Shown: positions 39,001 through 49,400 of the stretch, piece by piece | Layout: the number at the start of each line of letters is the position of its first letter | How positions within the stretch are numbered: position 1 is the first letter of the stretch | Source: Antedon bifida | Taxonomy: Eukaryota > Echinodermata > Crinoidea > Comatulida > Antedonidae | Direction of reading: 5' to 3' | Assembly (NCBI GenBank): GCA_963402885.1 | Contig: OY727093.1 | Span: forward strand, 5,084,001 to 5,148,000 | DNA: 64,000 nt | Position numbers and translations under genes: made by a program | Notes under the pieces: generated by a model | What the model saw: only the letters and a program-made list of their open reading frames with translations | The model's database searches: none | What the model was told of the DNA's origin: nothing

Positions 39001-40117
39001 CTTTTTAATACCAATCATTGATTGCTCTTTTTTTTAATTATTCCTTAAAGCTCAGGTACAGGCATGAATTTTAAATATAATATTTTGTTAATTGTACATA
39101 AACCAAATATTTGTCACAGAAATCAAGACGAAAAAACATGAATTTCCCTTAATATGGTCAAATACAAAATTTGGCAAAATTCTTCCATAAAAACCAGAAC
39201 GACTTTTTTTCAGTAGTTAGGTAGTTAACCTAATGTAATAACATGTCTGGTGACTCCCTAGATGGTGAAAAAAGATGGTGGATATACGGTGGATAATTTT
39301 TGCTATAGCATGAAAATAAAAATCGGAAGTTGAATAAAAATATCAGAAATGTAATATTCAAGTTATATTACCTATATTTAGTCATCTGATAAAATTTTTT
39401 ACCACACCGTTTATATTTCATAGCTTTTTAAAATGCCTCTCTATTTACAAAATGTGTGTACAAACGAATAGAGATTTTACTGTGTAATTTGAACTATCCC
39501 CCCACTGATAAGAAAGTGCTTATTTTCAACAAGCTTGTGTAACACAAATAAAATCCCAAAAATTATGAAACATAGGGGAAACTATAGATCGATAATTATT
39601 GGAATGTATGATCAATAGAAATTTTTTGCCCGCACCTGGCCTTTAAACTCCTAATTAGGCCTGTGCCTAGTAGTAGTGTCATTTTAAAGATTCTACAAAC
39701 CTCAACAGGATCTTTGTCTTTGTTAACAAGTCGTCTTGGTGGCTTTTTTGGTGTCTTACCTCGTCTGCAACAAAAAGGGAAAAACAATTGAATCAATAGA
39801 AAAGAAAGGGATTATTAGAAAAGGGATGGGCTTATCTTGTATAAATAATAATATTCGTAAGCGTAGCTATGCTATTATTGAATACCGTGTAGCCACCGTC
39901 AGCTAGGCCTATTAGTAGCTGAATCAGAAATAGCAAACGTAGCCTGCATGGTGAGTATGGCCTGGCTAGTAAGTAGTAGGCTAGCCTAGGCCCTAGTAGG
40001 TAAGGAAACCAGCCAGGCGCGACGCGAAAAAAGGCCAGCCAGTAAGTTTTTCAGTAGCAAATTACCATTAAATTATTAACAATTATTTAATATAAAGTAT
40101 ACTTACGTTGGCTTCAT
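30041..40117 (-). CDS. KIF23: Kinesin-like protein KIF23 (MKLP1), complete
   Basis: KIF23 is the motor of the centralspindlin complex (with RACGAP1) that bundles midzone microtubules for cytokinesis. Exons (complement): 40107-40117, 39701-39764, 37899-38024, 37582-37687, 37290-37426, 37062-37189, 36717-36884, 35729-35841, 35114-35418, 34816-34935, 34511-34607, 34084-34187, 33849-33948, 33143-33351, 32757-32867, 32121-32388, 31674-31816, 31043-31207, 30625-30652, 30041-30117. All join in frame: 859 residues. P-loop GITGSGKT at 109-116, SSRSH at 300-304, DLAGSE at 339-344, KIF23-type N-terminus ([14 protein letters not shown]), coiled coil about 495-665. Conserved tail motifs are RHRRSRS (699-705, matching the 14-3-3/Aurora B region of human MKLP1), [21 protein letters not shown], and RKRHAS near the human Aurora B site. 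It lacks the extra tail exon of the long human CHO1 form. If exon 30625-30652 is instead read through, the protein ends VPQK at 30581 (848 residues). Confidence 0.96.
30241..30470. mobile_element. Hairpin MITE, family A, longest copy (in last KIF23 intron)
   Basis: TTAAGCTCTGTCTACACTAT at the left and GATAGTGTAGATAAAGCTTT at the right. The interior is a nearly perfect inverted repeat built from CCTAAATATGGTA(A/G)TGATA, with CATGTCCATGATGTCATATC at the centre and a second palindrome around GCCCATATATGGGC. Confidence 0.85.
31891..31996. mobile_element. Hairpin MITE, family A, internally deleted copy
   Basis: TAAAGCTCTG at the left joins directly to the internal ATATGCCCATATATGGACAT block. The right end GATAGTGTAGACAGAGCTTT is intact. 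It is in the KIF23 intron 31817-32120. Confidence 0.8.
32581..32719. mobile_element. Hairpin MITE, family A, in KIF23 intron
   Basis: CTGTCTACGCTATCAAACTT at the left, GTAGACAGAGCTTAAG at the right, with ACCATATTTGGGC(A/G)CATCAC blocks inside. It ends about 40 bp from the exon at 32757. Confidence 0.8.
33664..33790. mobile_element. Hairpin MITE, family A, in KIF23 intron
   Basis: TTAAGCTCTGTCTACACTAT left end and TTTGATAGTGTAGACAG right end, with a shortened interior (GTGATGACATCATATCACTA). It lies in intron 33352-33848. Confidence 0.8.
35495..35660. repeat. Dispersed repeat, family E copy 2
   Basis: Contains GTGCACTTTAAAGAACCTAG shared with 6380-6660, and ACAGCCACTGATTATAACTG with GGGCCCTCTGGGAGAACAGT shared in inverted orientation with 58660-58790. 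It thus links the three copies. It lies in the KIF23 intron 35419-35728. Confidence 0.7.
35899..36062. mobile_element. Hairpin MITE, family A, in KIF23 intron
   Basis: TAAAGCTCTACACTTTCAAA left, GATAGTATAGACAGAGCTTA right. The interior has CCCAAATATGGTAGTGATAT and CATCATGTCCATATATGGGC. Confidence 0.8.
36440..36469 (-). other. Candidate 30-nt cassette microexon of KIF23
   Basis: Between KIF23 exons 36717-36884 and 35729-35841 lies a 30-nt segment bounded by acceptor TTTAG|GTTTTTG and donor GTCAT|GTATGT. Its phase (2 in, 2 out) fits both neighbours, so including it adds ten residues ([10 protein letters not shown]) without changing the frame. Skipping it gives a join closer to the human protein, so inclusion would be alternative at most. 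It could be chance. Confidence 0.3.
39049..39642. mobile_element. 594-bp TTAA-flanked element, copy 2, in KIF23 intron
   Basis: Same length and termini as the copy at 28453-29046, with only scattered substitutions visible. TTAA is at 39045-39048 and 39643-39646. It lies in KIF23 intron 38025-39700 and ends 58 bp from the exon 2 donor. Confidence 0.88.
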
Positions 40118-40242
40118 ATTTAAGATGGAAGCTGTATAAATCTTACTATATAAAAAAACAACAAATTTATGATTTAGGAACACTTTAGTACCACCACGAC
40201 TCGGTAAAATGTAAAACTCAATCTGTTGACTTGCGTGTGCTT

Positions 40243-40294
40243 TTCAAACTAACCCGCTTGATTTCAGCCAATCAAATTTGAACATTACTTCCGG
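40243..40294 (-). promoter_or_regulatory. KIF23 promoter module: CDE/CHR, inverted CCAAT, ETS-like site
   Basis: In KIF23 orientation the order is CCGGAAGT (40294-40287), TTCAAA (40282-40277), ATTGG (inverted CCAAT, 40272-40268), GCGGG (40257-40253), a four-base spacer TTAG, and TTTGAA (40248-40243), about 130 bp before the ATG at 40117. A GC-rich CDE box four bases before a TTTGAA CHR is the classic arrangement bound by DREAM/MuvB complexes in G2/M genes. Human KIF23 is known to be controlled through a CHR. The transcription start was not determined. Confidence 0.6.
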
Positions 40295-40299
40295 TAGCT

Positions 40300-40437
40300 G
40301 GACACGAGAGTCTATAACCAGTTAACGACGACGGTAGAGAGACTATCAATTGTTGTATTTATTGTATAAAATGAGGGCAGCATGTTAAATATTTATTTTG
40401 TTGTTTGGCAACCGGACGCTTGATTGAGATTGAGAAC
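40300..40437 (+). other. Possible non-coding first exon of the LRR gene (divergent from KIF23)
   Basis: The donor GAGAAC|GTAAGTAC ends at 40437 on the + strand. The coding exon of the LRR gene begins with an acceptor at 43455, six bases before its ATG, so a non-coding upstream exon is required. This donor is the best I see, and would place a 3.0-kb first intron and a shared promoter with KIF23. The 5' boundary is a guess. Confidence 0.35.
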
Positions 40438-40748
40438 GTAAGTACACTTTTCCAAAAGTTTAAACTAATTAAATTATTGTAAAGCTACAGAAATACGTAT
40501 TCCGTGTTCTCAAGTGAAAATGAGCTATAAACCTAGGTGCAAATAAACTACGACGAGGGAGTCGTGACCGGCCGATTTCCTCTAGCCGGACGTCCCACAG
40601 GCGGCCATTTCTGTGTGGGACCAGTGATGCATCACTTCTCCCCTCTGGGGGACCGCATCTTTGATAAATTTTCTTTAAAAAAGGCTCTCAGGCTATATTC
40701 CATGCTATATTTAAGTGTGTGACCTAGGTCGAGACGCTATTTAAATCT

Positions 40749-40830
40749 CGGATCAGGTGCCGTTTTCGGCCACCTTGACTTGTATGGGCTATACCATTAT
40801 AAAAAGATGGGGAAATAGGGGTGTCCCATT
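40749..40830. repeat. Left arm of a widely spaced inverted repeat
   Basis: GGATCAGGTGCCGTTTTCGG followed by TGGGCTATACCATTAT and AATAGGGGTGTCCC. The inverted complement is at 43265-43328, about 2.5 kb away. It may be one end of a non-autonomous transposon or two oppositely oriented repeat copies. Confidence 0.6.
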
Positions 40831-42086
40831 TATTAATTGAGTGATGCTAATGTGTTAAAATACTGCTGCTTTTGTTCTTTTGTTTAGTGCATTATGTTTC
40901 AGCAACAAAGGGAAAACAACTACGCCCTGCATGCTGCAGAATTAATTTCAGTTTTCAAGTTAAAACAGTATATTATTATGGCTCTTTATTTCTATATAAT
41001 TTTTAGGTATCCTTCCCTAATATATTAGGTGGTTTCCCTAAGGTGGATATTGAATAATTGTTACGGATTTATAGATACAGAAAGTATATAAAGAAAGTTT
41101 TTATTCCAGTTACAAATAAAAAATATAATTTACCTAACGATAACACAGTAGTAGATGACAGTAGTACATTTAATAAGATCTTTAAAAAATCAGGAAATAT
41201 TTATAACAGAGTATGATAATAAAAGTGGGACGAACCCACACAAGACAAAAAAATATCTATCACATACTGATTATTAGGTAATCAGTAAAACAAATAAACA
41301 TTATAATTATGAATCTGTACCATTTTGTTCCCAGAAAACACAGCGTTTGACATTGCATGTTTTTAGGTTTGGTTTTTCTAAAACGTTTTAAACACGTTTT
41401 TAAACGTTTCTGTGTAGAAATACGTGTTCTAATTGAACAACGTTTGCATCAAAACGTTATAATAGCGAATGCAAACGGAGCTGATAATGTCGCCATGAAG
41501 AGGATGATTAGTGTCTTCCAATATAGCATGGAATACATCTGCTAGCCCAATATACAATATGCCCAAATAGAACATCACTGATTAGTAAAACATAAACATT
41601 CTATAGTACAAATATCCTGCTTTACCCCAAAGAACCGAGTTTCCTCAAGCAGTACAGCCTTGTATTTAACTTCTTAACTAATGTCCACCCATTTAAGTTT
41701 TAGTCAAACACTACTGCCAGATACTTATGTTTAGTTCAAGAAAATTGTTGCCATAATCGGTATGAATCGAATAATCTCAGATACAGAGAATAATCGTTGT
41801 TTTAAGTCCAACTATAGCCGAGTCGTCGTAAAATAAAAATACATATAATTAGGCATATGTCATCAATGAATCTGCTACCATTTTGTTTCTGTATCTACAA
41901 TCGTTTCGTTTCTGTCAATGAATCTTCAATTGTGCTTGCCTACTGATGCCAGGTTCTTGGGTTCAAATCCATGTTGTTGGGATTTATCCCTTGCAAATAA
42001 AAATACGATAGGATTGGGCCGATTAGAATGCATTTGCCAACATTCTTTTACATATTTCACAATATTATAGAGTGTAGGTAATTTAA

Positions 42087-42437
42087 CCGATTGTAATGTA
42101 GTATTTAGGATATTTTAATATCGATTGTACTGTAGTATTTAGTATCGATGTTTTAATTCAGATTGTACTGTAGTTTTTAATATGTTTTGATTCTGATTGT
42201 ACTGTAGTTTTTAATATGTTTTGATTCTGATTGTACTGTAGTTTTTAATATGTTTTGATTCTGATTGTACTGTAGTATTTAGTTGTATTGTAGTTTAACA
42301 TGTTTTAATTCCGATTGTATTGTAGTATTTAAGATTTTCTAATTTCAAATCCGATTGTACTAAAATTGAAAGTGTTTAAATCCAGATAGGAATAACATAG
42401 GCCTAGTATGCTTTAATTTTGATTATACTGTAGTGTT
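42087..42437 (+). repeat. Minisatellite, about 34-bp unit
   Basis: GATTGTACTGTAGTTTTTAA followed by TATGTTTTGATTCT repeats with near identity three times (about 42161-42262). More diverged units on each side keep the GATTGTACTGTAGT(A/T)TTTA word. Confidence 0.8.
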
Positions 42438-42489
42438 TAGTTTAGTTTTTATATATAATAAGTAAGTATACCTTATATAGCTATATATA

Positions 42490-43085
42490 TTTATTTTTTC
42501 ATTTATTTATTTATTTATTCATAGGAATCACCTTTATATCGGTGTCACACATTTATCAGTTAATGGTGCATCCAATTTACAGACAAAATTACAAATAACA
42601 TAAGCCACAAAGTTCTAAATACTAATACATAACATCAAAACAAAATGTAAACTAATTAATTAATTAGATCTGTATGAAAATACATAATACGTAAATTGTA
42701 CAATATATATAACTACAAAAATAAAAACAGAACAACAAAAATACAGGATAGGCCTAATAAATAAATAAAACTTACAGATACATCCTCATAGAGATGTCTG
42801 TAGCTTGTTTACTATATTAATCAATTAGTTGAGAGAGGTAATGCTGATAAAATTGTAGATCTAGTAACCCATGCTTTCATTAAATATTTTTTACAATAAA
42901 AATCAAAGATTTTTCCTAATTTTTCATTTTCAGTGAATAAATTGTCTAGCATAAAGTGGTGTTTTAATTCCCGAGATCCACAATTAAAATTATCCCAGTA
43001 CATACTTAATTATTGTCTAACAGAGTTTAATGAAGGACATTTAAATAAAAAATGGTTTACTGTTTCTTTTTTTTTCTAATTATAT
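42490..43085 (-). mobile_element. 5'-truncated LINE 3' end (reverse transcriptase C-terminal remnant)
   Basis: Read on the - strand, 43060-43005 encodes ETVNHFLFKCPSLNSVRQ, the terminal motif (E-T-x-x-H-F-L-x-x-C-P) of CR1/L2/Jockey-type LINE proteins. After a stop codon comes YWDNFNCGSREL and a longer open stretch to 42821. The - strand 3' end is (AATAAATA)n at about 42525-42490, matching a LINE tail. Disrupted, so a dead copy in the putative first intron of the LRR gene. Confidence 0.65.
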
Positions 43086-43264
43086 AGTAATATTGTTACA
43101 AAATCTTGGCATTCCCTAACACAGTACCTAATAATAACATGCATTGCTAGTTTTTGATGTTTTGTATTGTTCCTTGTAGTTTGTACTGTAGGTTACATAA
43201 CAGAACAATTGTATTGTCTTCCCATTCAATAGACACCCTTCTCTACATAAAACATAATACACCA

Positions 43265-43328
43265 CACCCCTATCATAATAATGGTATAGTCCATATAAGT
43301 CGAGGTGGCCGAAAACGGCACCTGATCC
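43265..43328. repeat. Right arm of the widely spaced inverted repeat
   Basis: ATAATGGTATAGTCCATATA, then AGGTGGCCGAAAACGGCACC and TGATCC, is the inverted complement of 40749-40815 with a few changes. It lies about 130 bp before the first coding exon of the LRR gene. Confidence 0.6.
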
Positions 43329-43461
43329 AAAATCTCCTTAATTATTTTAAAGTTTAGTTAGGAGGGTGCTTTGGACATAACGATATAATAATAAATAATA
43401 TTTAGGCTCATCTCGTTAAATCAAAAAAATCTTTCACTTTCAAATGATTTTTCAGATTGCA

Positions 43462-46400
43462 ATGGGATGTGGCGGATCAAAACAGCAGACAAACGCCATA
43501 CCTCCACTAAGTTCAAAGAATACAAAATCTCAAGAGGATTTATCACGAAGTGCTAGTAATAAGCAGAAAGTAGGCACAAGAACGGAAGATGAAGAGGATA
43601 ATAGGAATGTGTGCGAAGAACAGACAACCGTGCAACCGTTTACATCATCAGCTCCTGAAGAAGAAGAGAACGAAATAACTAGGCATAAAGATGTTGATGA
43701 TGAAGGATATGAAGATACTATAAATCAATTACCTACATGTGACACCCAATATGAAGATGTTACTGAGAAGGATAATAGGAATGTGTGCGAAGAACAGACA
43801 ACCATGCAACCGTTTACATCATCAGATGTGATTCAAGAAAAGCAACATCTTTGCAGAAAACAGATATTGTTGAAAATGAAAATAAACTTAGCAGTCAGCG
43901 TAATGTAACAGAAGAATCAAATGAAGCAGTAACAAAGGAGAGTGAAGGCATTGTTATTAAAGAAATGATAAACAACGTACATTTAGAATGTGCTACAGGT
44001 ATTAATGGCAAGGAAGATGCAATAAAAAATGTTGAAGAAGTAGTTGTATTGGAAGAAGAGGTTGAAAAGATAGAAAAAAATAAAACCATGGAAGAGAAAA
44101 TAAAAGATAATTCTAGCTTAACAGATGGAACCAATGAACAAAAGAATCAAACCAGAACTGTTGCACCTGAAAGTAACCATAATGCGCCTTGTAATGATGA
44201 CTGTATTAAGGAAGAAAGATTGTCTTCTGTATCAAATGAGAATGATTGCAACATTCCTGGTCATACATCTAGAGAGGAATGCCAAGAAAGTGAACTAAGC
44301 ATTGATATTTTGTCATCTGCAGATAAGGTTATTGTTGAAAAGAACAATATGATATCTACCACCAATGCTGATGATGGCAGTACTGGACAAGTTGGTGATG
44401 GCAGTACTGAAGAAATTGGTGATGACAGGCTAAGTACTGGTGAAGGTGGTGATGGCAGTTCTGGTGAAGGTGGTGATGGCACTACTGAAGAAGTTGATGA
44501 TGGCAGTACTGGAAAAGTTGGTGATTGCAGAACTGAAGACTTCAATAACAATAGTGGACTTGTAAAGCAAGTGAAAACTGATATTGGTAAAGGGATTTAG
44601 TATTAAGTAAATATCTTTGAAACGTTGTCATTTAAATTATTTAACAGGTTTGAAAGCCGCTGTGTGTGACACAAATATAGGTGCAGTTTCCTTTCTTTTA
44701 ATTGACAACAATATAATTTTTGGTTTTTTTTTTTAGAAGAGACTAAAGAAGACATCAAAGATGACCAACTAAAATTCAACCAATCACTTAGAAGCTATTG
44801 TAGGCTTGTGAATCCTGATGCCATGAAAACAGTAGCAACACATGCAGTTACAGAACTTTATCTTGAGAGAGCCCTTCCAGGAATTGGAGATGTATTCACA
44901 CATATTCTTGCTAACATTGGCCAATTGACGGTGAGCAATTTAAATATTGGGAAAGTCTTCCTTGTGATTTTGTAACTCATTAATTCTTATGTATGCCTCC
45001 ATAAATGTAACTTCTACTGTATACACTCTAGTACATTATTCTTCTTTACTCTCTTTCTGCCAGAATGAATCATCATTGCTACATACAAATATCTGTAATT
45101 GAGAACATACAGTAAAAATGAATTAATAAACTATTCCACTTTTCTCTTCTTTCAGGTGCTGGATCTGTCAGGCAACCATATAGGACCCCAGGCATTTCGT
45201 GCAGTAGTCTTGGCTTTGAAAACCAATAAAACATTGAAATCCTTAAATGTCTCAAATAATAAGACAGACACACAGTGTTCGGTAGGCATACAAAATGATG
45301 TCTTTAAATTTTAAAACTATGGTCACAAATAACATTGTAAAGTATACAGTAGACCTATTTGTTTTCTTTATTTATAGGAGAGTCTTGGAGTTATGTTGGC
45401 AAAGAATGATACCTTAGAAGAATTAGATGTATCTAGTAACCAGCTTGGTAGAGATTTCTTCTCCAGAAGTGTCGGTCTAGCTATGAATACAAATTCAACT
45501 TTAAGAGTATTAAGGTGATTAATTATAGAAACCTGAGCAATGAAATGTCCACCAGTATACTGCTTGATTCATTACAGACTGAAATATGTCAATCCCTTTT
45601 TCTGCAGATGTGCTAGTTGTGGTTTTGCAAATCTATCCATACTACTCGATAGCTTGTCCGGAAACAGCACAATTACTGAGTTAGATTTCAGCCATAATCA
45701 CATTGTAAATGGAACAGAATTTGGAGAGAAGCTAGCAGTATTACTAGCTGTATGTAAACTGTTTTTATTTTGTTAAATTCTTTTAGTCACCATAATCAAC
45801 TATCATGCCAGTTCATTGCAAGATGAAACCATCAACCTCTTTCACACATATTTCTTCCGTCTTCTTATTTATGTTCTTAGAAATCTTCAAGCCTAAGTAT
45901 TTTAAAAGTTAAAGCTACCAACATAAGCGGCGAGGGAATGCAGAAAGTACAAAAAACATTAGAAGCAAACACTGTCCTTACAAATCTTCATATTGGTGGC
46001 AATCAGGTATCACACTTTTTTATAATAAATAGCAAGTCCTGGTTTAAAGGAATCCTATAGGCCATTGTACAATCTCACCAATGGAACTCTTCTTTCTCTA
46101 AGTCATATTCACTCAATTAATATTCATTTTTTAATGTCTTTGTCTAGATGCTGCACTATAATGCTATGCTTCAATTCTTGATCACTTGTTTTAATCATGT
46201 TAGCTTAAGAAACCTCAGTTTGCAAGATACTACATATAAAGAAACACATAAGATATTTGATGGTATGTATAGGCCTACAATAAACAATACTGCAGTGTTT
46301 ATAAACTACACCTTGTTAATTTAAACTCAAATTAAAATACAGCCAAGACCAGGTTTGTCTCTTTTACATTAATTCCATTTTTTTTTTCACAGACATAACA

Positions 46401-49400
46401 GCAAATCAAGTTACGGAATCCAATCTAATACAGCTGAATTTATCAAACTGTTGTTTAGTAGACTCAATGTTCCAGACTTTGGTTGGTTTGATGCCAAGGG
46501 GCTTGAGTAATTTACAAATATTGAATGTTACCAATAACTGTGAATTGACATCAGATCGTGTTAAAGATTTTGCTCAATTAACTTCTGGTAAAGTCTATTA
46601 TTTAAATGTAGTTTTGTGTGTTTGTGCAAAGTCGGACATTTAGTTATGTTTTTGCTTTATTTTTTGCAGATGGTAGTGGTAAAAGCAATCTGCAAGAACT
46701 AATTTATGGCGTGAATGAAGCTGAAAATCTTCCATTCTCTCTGTCCATGTATCAGAACTTATCCAGTTTGGATCTTCGTAAATGTCAGATTGCGACCTCT
46801 AACCTTGTGCAAGTTGCATTCTTCATGAATAAGCCAGACGGCATCTCTTCCTTGTTTCTGGATGGACAGAAGCTTTCTGGTACTGATGTGCTTCAAGTCA
46901 TGTTATCAAATGGTTAGTTCACAAGGAATGCAAAATCTGCTTATAAAGTCATGTCTTACAAAATTGTTAACTTCAAGAAAGAAAACTGTAGTTTTAAATT
47001 TCTCGATGCAACATGATAATCAAGGAGTAATTGCTAAATAGTATAATTATAAAGATAAACCATGGATAAAAGATAAACTCAGTTCATATCTGTTTATAGG
47101 CTCTGATAACAGTTTAGAATCCCTGTCACTGATTGGCTGTGCTTTGAATGATGATGACATGGAACCAATCACGTCTGCTCTTAAGGCAGGTCTTGGTTTG
47201 AAGTCACTTAAACTATCAGGCAATAGGATTACAGATAACAGCATTGAAGAAATGGTGGAAGCATTTATGTTACAAGTGGACTGTGCCTTAGAATGCATAC
47301 ATTTAGCAAACAACAAGGTATGTAGTAGCGTGGAGAATTCTTTGATTTATAAGATGTTGTGATGTTTGCCACTAACAAGTAACTTCATTTTCCAACAGAT
47401 TTCTTGTGAAGGAGCAATTCAAATATCCAAACTCCTTCCTAGTTGCTCGGCGTTACACACACTTATTCTGTCCCGTAACCACATTGGTGCTAATGGCCTG
47501 AAGACTATTATTGAAGCTGTAAGGTCTGATTCACGGTTAAGACTACTGGATTTGAATGGCCAAGCGCATCCAATAGATGAAGAGGACATGGAAGAAATCC
47601 TGACAGTACTGGCACATGCCTTAGGTATCAATCAAATGCTTATTTGAGATGGTATTTTATATCTCCTGTACCCACGTATCTCTACATATGTCTTATGGCC
47701 TATGATACAGCATAATATGTGATACATATGACACTGTATACAGAAATTACCTAAGATACTGAACAAATTATAGATACAGTGTAGAGAATTCAATAGACTA
47801 TTTATACTAAGTGCGAAAGGACAATGTAGATACCAGAATCAACCAACTTTTAAACTATTTTATTAGGTTATACAGTTGAGAGAAATGAATACGGACAGGT
47901 TTCTATGTCATCAAACGGCTTAGTTAGCATCAGTAAAGATCTTACTGTTTTGCTTACTAACCTGGGCAGCATGACTGGTAATGTGGGTCAGGCGGTTGAT
48001 GGATGCATTATAAAGACTGACTACAGTAAAGATCATTGGCCATACCTAGGTCTGCAAGAAGTACTGACATTAAGTACAGTCTTGAAGGGCCATTCACCAA
48101 CAGGTAATATACAATTTTATATACTGTACAGTGGCATAAAGGCTATAAGCACTCACAGGCTAAACCAAACAGCCCTGGAGCTTATGGAGGCCTTTGAGCA
48201 GTGCCCAGAGGAACAAACAGGCATTAAAATATGTCAAAAAATGCCCAAGGCCTCCAGCGTTAGAGAGCCACTTAGGGTTCCTAAACCAGGGGCCTCAGAC
48301 CTCCCCTACATTACACCACTGATACTCTATTTAGATTTTCTAGTCAATTTTGAAATGGGTCCTGGTTGCTGCAGCGCATATATGGAGTTCAAGGATGGAG
48401 AGTTTTCAAGTTCTATTGTTTGCTTGTACACCAAATAAAATATTTATTTTCTACATCAAGATAAATGAAGTGCAATATTGTGTTATATAAGGAAAGCTTT
48501 CCGTTTTAAATTTAGTATATTTATGACATTGAAATGAATTGAGCATTAAGTGTAAAGATAAATGATTTTACTTCCAAAATGTAACAAAAGTTTTGCTATG
48601 TAGGAAGGGTTCAGCTAACAAAAGAAGAATGGAATCTGATTATTGGTGAAGGAAAAGACCCTTGTGTACCCTCATGGCTACAGGTATTATTTTATGTAAT
48701 GGTGTACAATAAAACAACTGTCCAAATACATTGATTTGTTCAAATTTGGGCTTCATGATTTTGTAAGTTTGAATATGTTTGTTCTGTCCTGACACTATGA
48801 ACTTTAAACTTTATTTTAATACTTCTAGATAGTAACAACTTGTTAGACAGGTAAAAATGGCAAGATACTGATCACACTAATATTTTTCTAGGTTGATACC
48901 CATAGAGATAGAGCTGTGTACTTGGCGGGTCTTCCGGCAAGTGTATCAGCCAATAGGCTTGAAGGAGACCTAGACAGTGAAGCTGATTGTGTTATCAGTG
49001 AAGTCTGTATCATGAAGGTAAACAGATTCTTGTTGTATATTTTTTTTCCAGTGGCCAAACATGCTTCATCAATACAGAATGAAATATATTTTTTAAACAG
49101 CATAGCATAGCATACTCACCATCTATTTAAATCAAGTTAAAGTTATATGCTTTATATAATTTGTTCATTGTTCTGAATTGATGAATATTTAAGGGAATAA
49201 TGTAATTGAAAAATATAGAAATACTAGAGGTTATTTTAGCTAAAAAGATTTTTTTTCTTCTCAGATTTCATGTTTTTGTAAGTAAGTGGTGTATGCCCTT
49301 GTTGTTATAGTAACTAAAGATGGTAATATTGGTAATCACTGACCTGGTAATCACTGACATGCTCTGCCTAATTTAAAACATGCTTCCATTATAAAAATAT

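Noticed and set aside
40537-40722. 61-codon + strand open frame near the KIF23 promoter
   Set aside because: No domain is recognised, and it adjoins an inverted-repeat arm and probably belongs to a repeat or to the first intron of the LRR gene.
44261-44551. Long - strand open frame (Ser/Pro/Leu-rich) opposite the LRR gene
   Set aside because: It is the complement of the repetitive acidic D-G-S-T-G coding region. The + strand has correct splice junctions.
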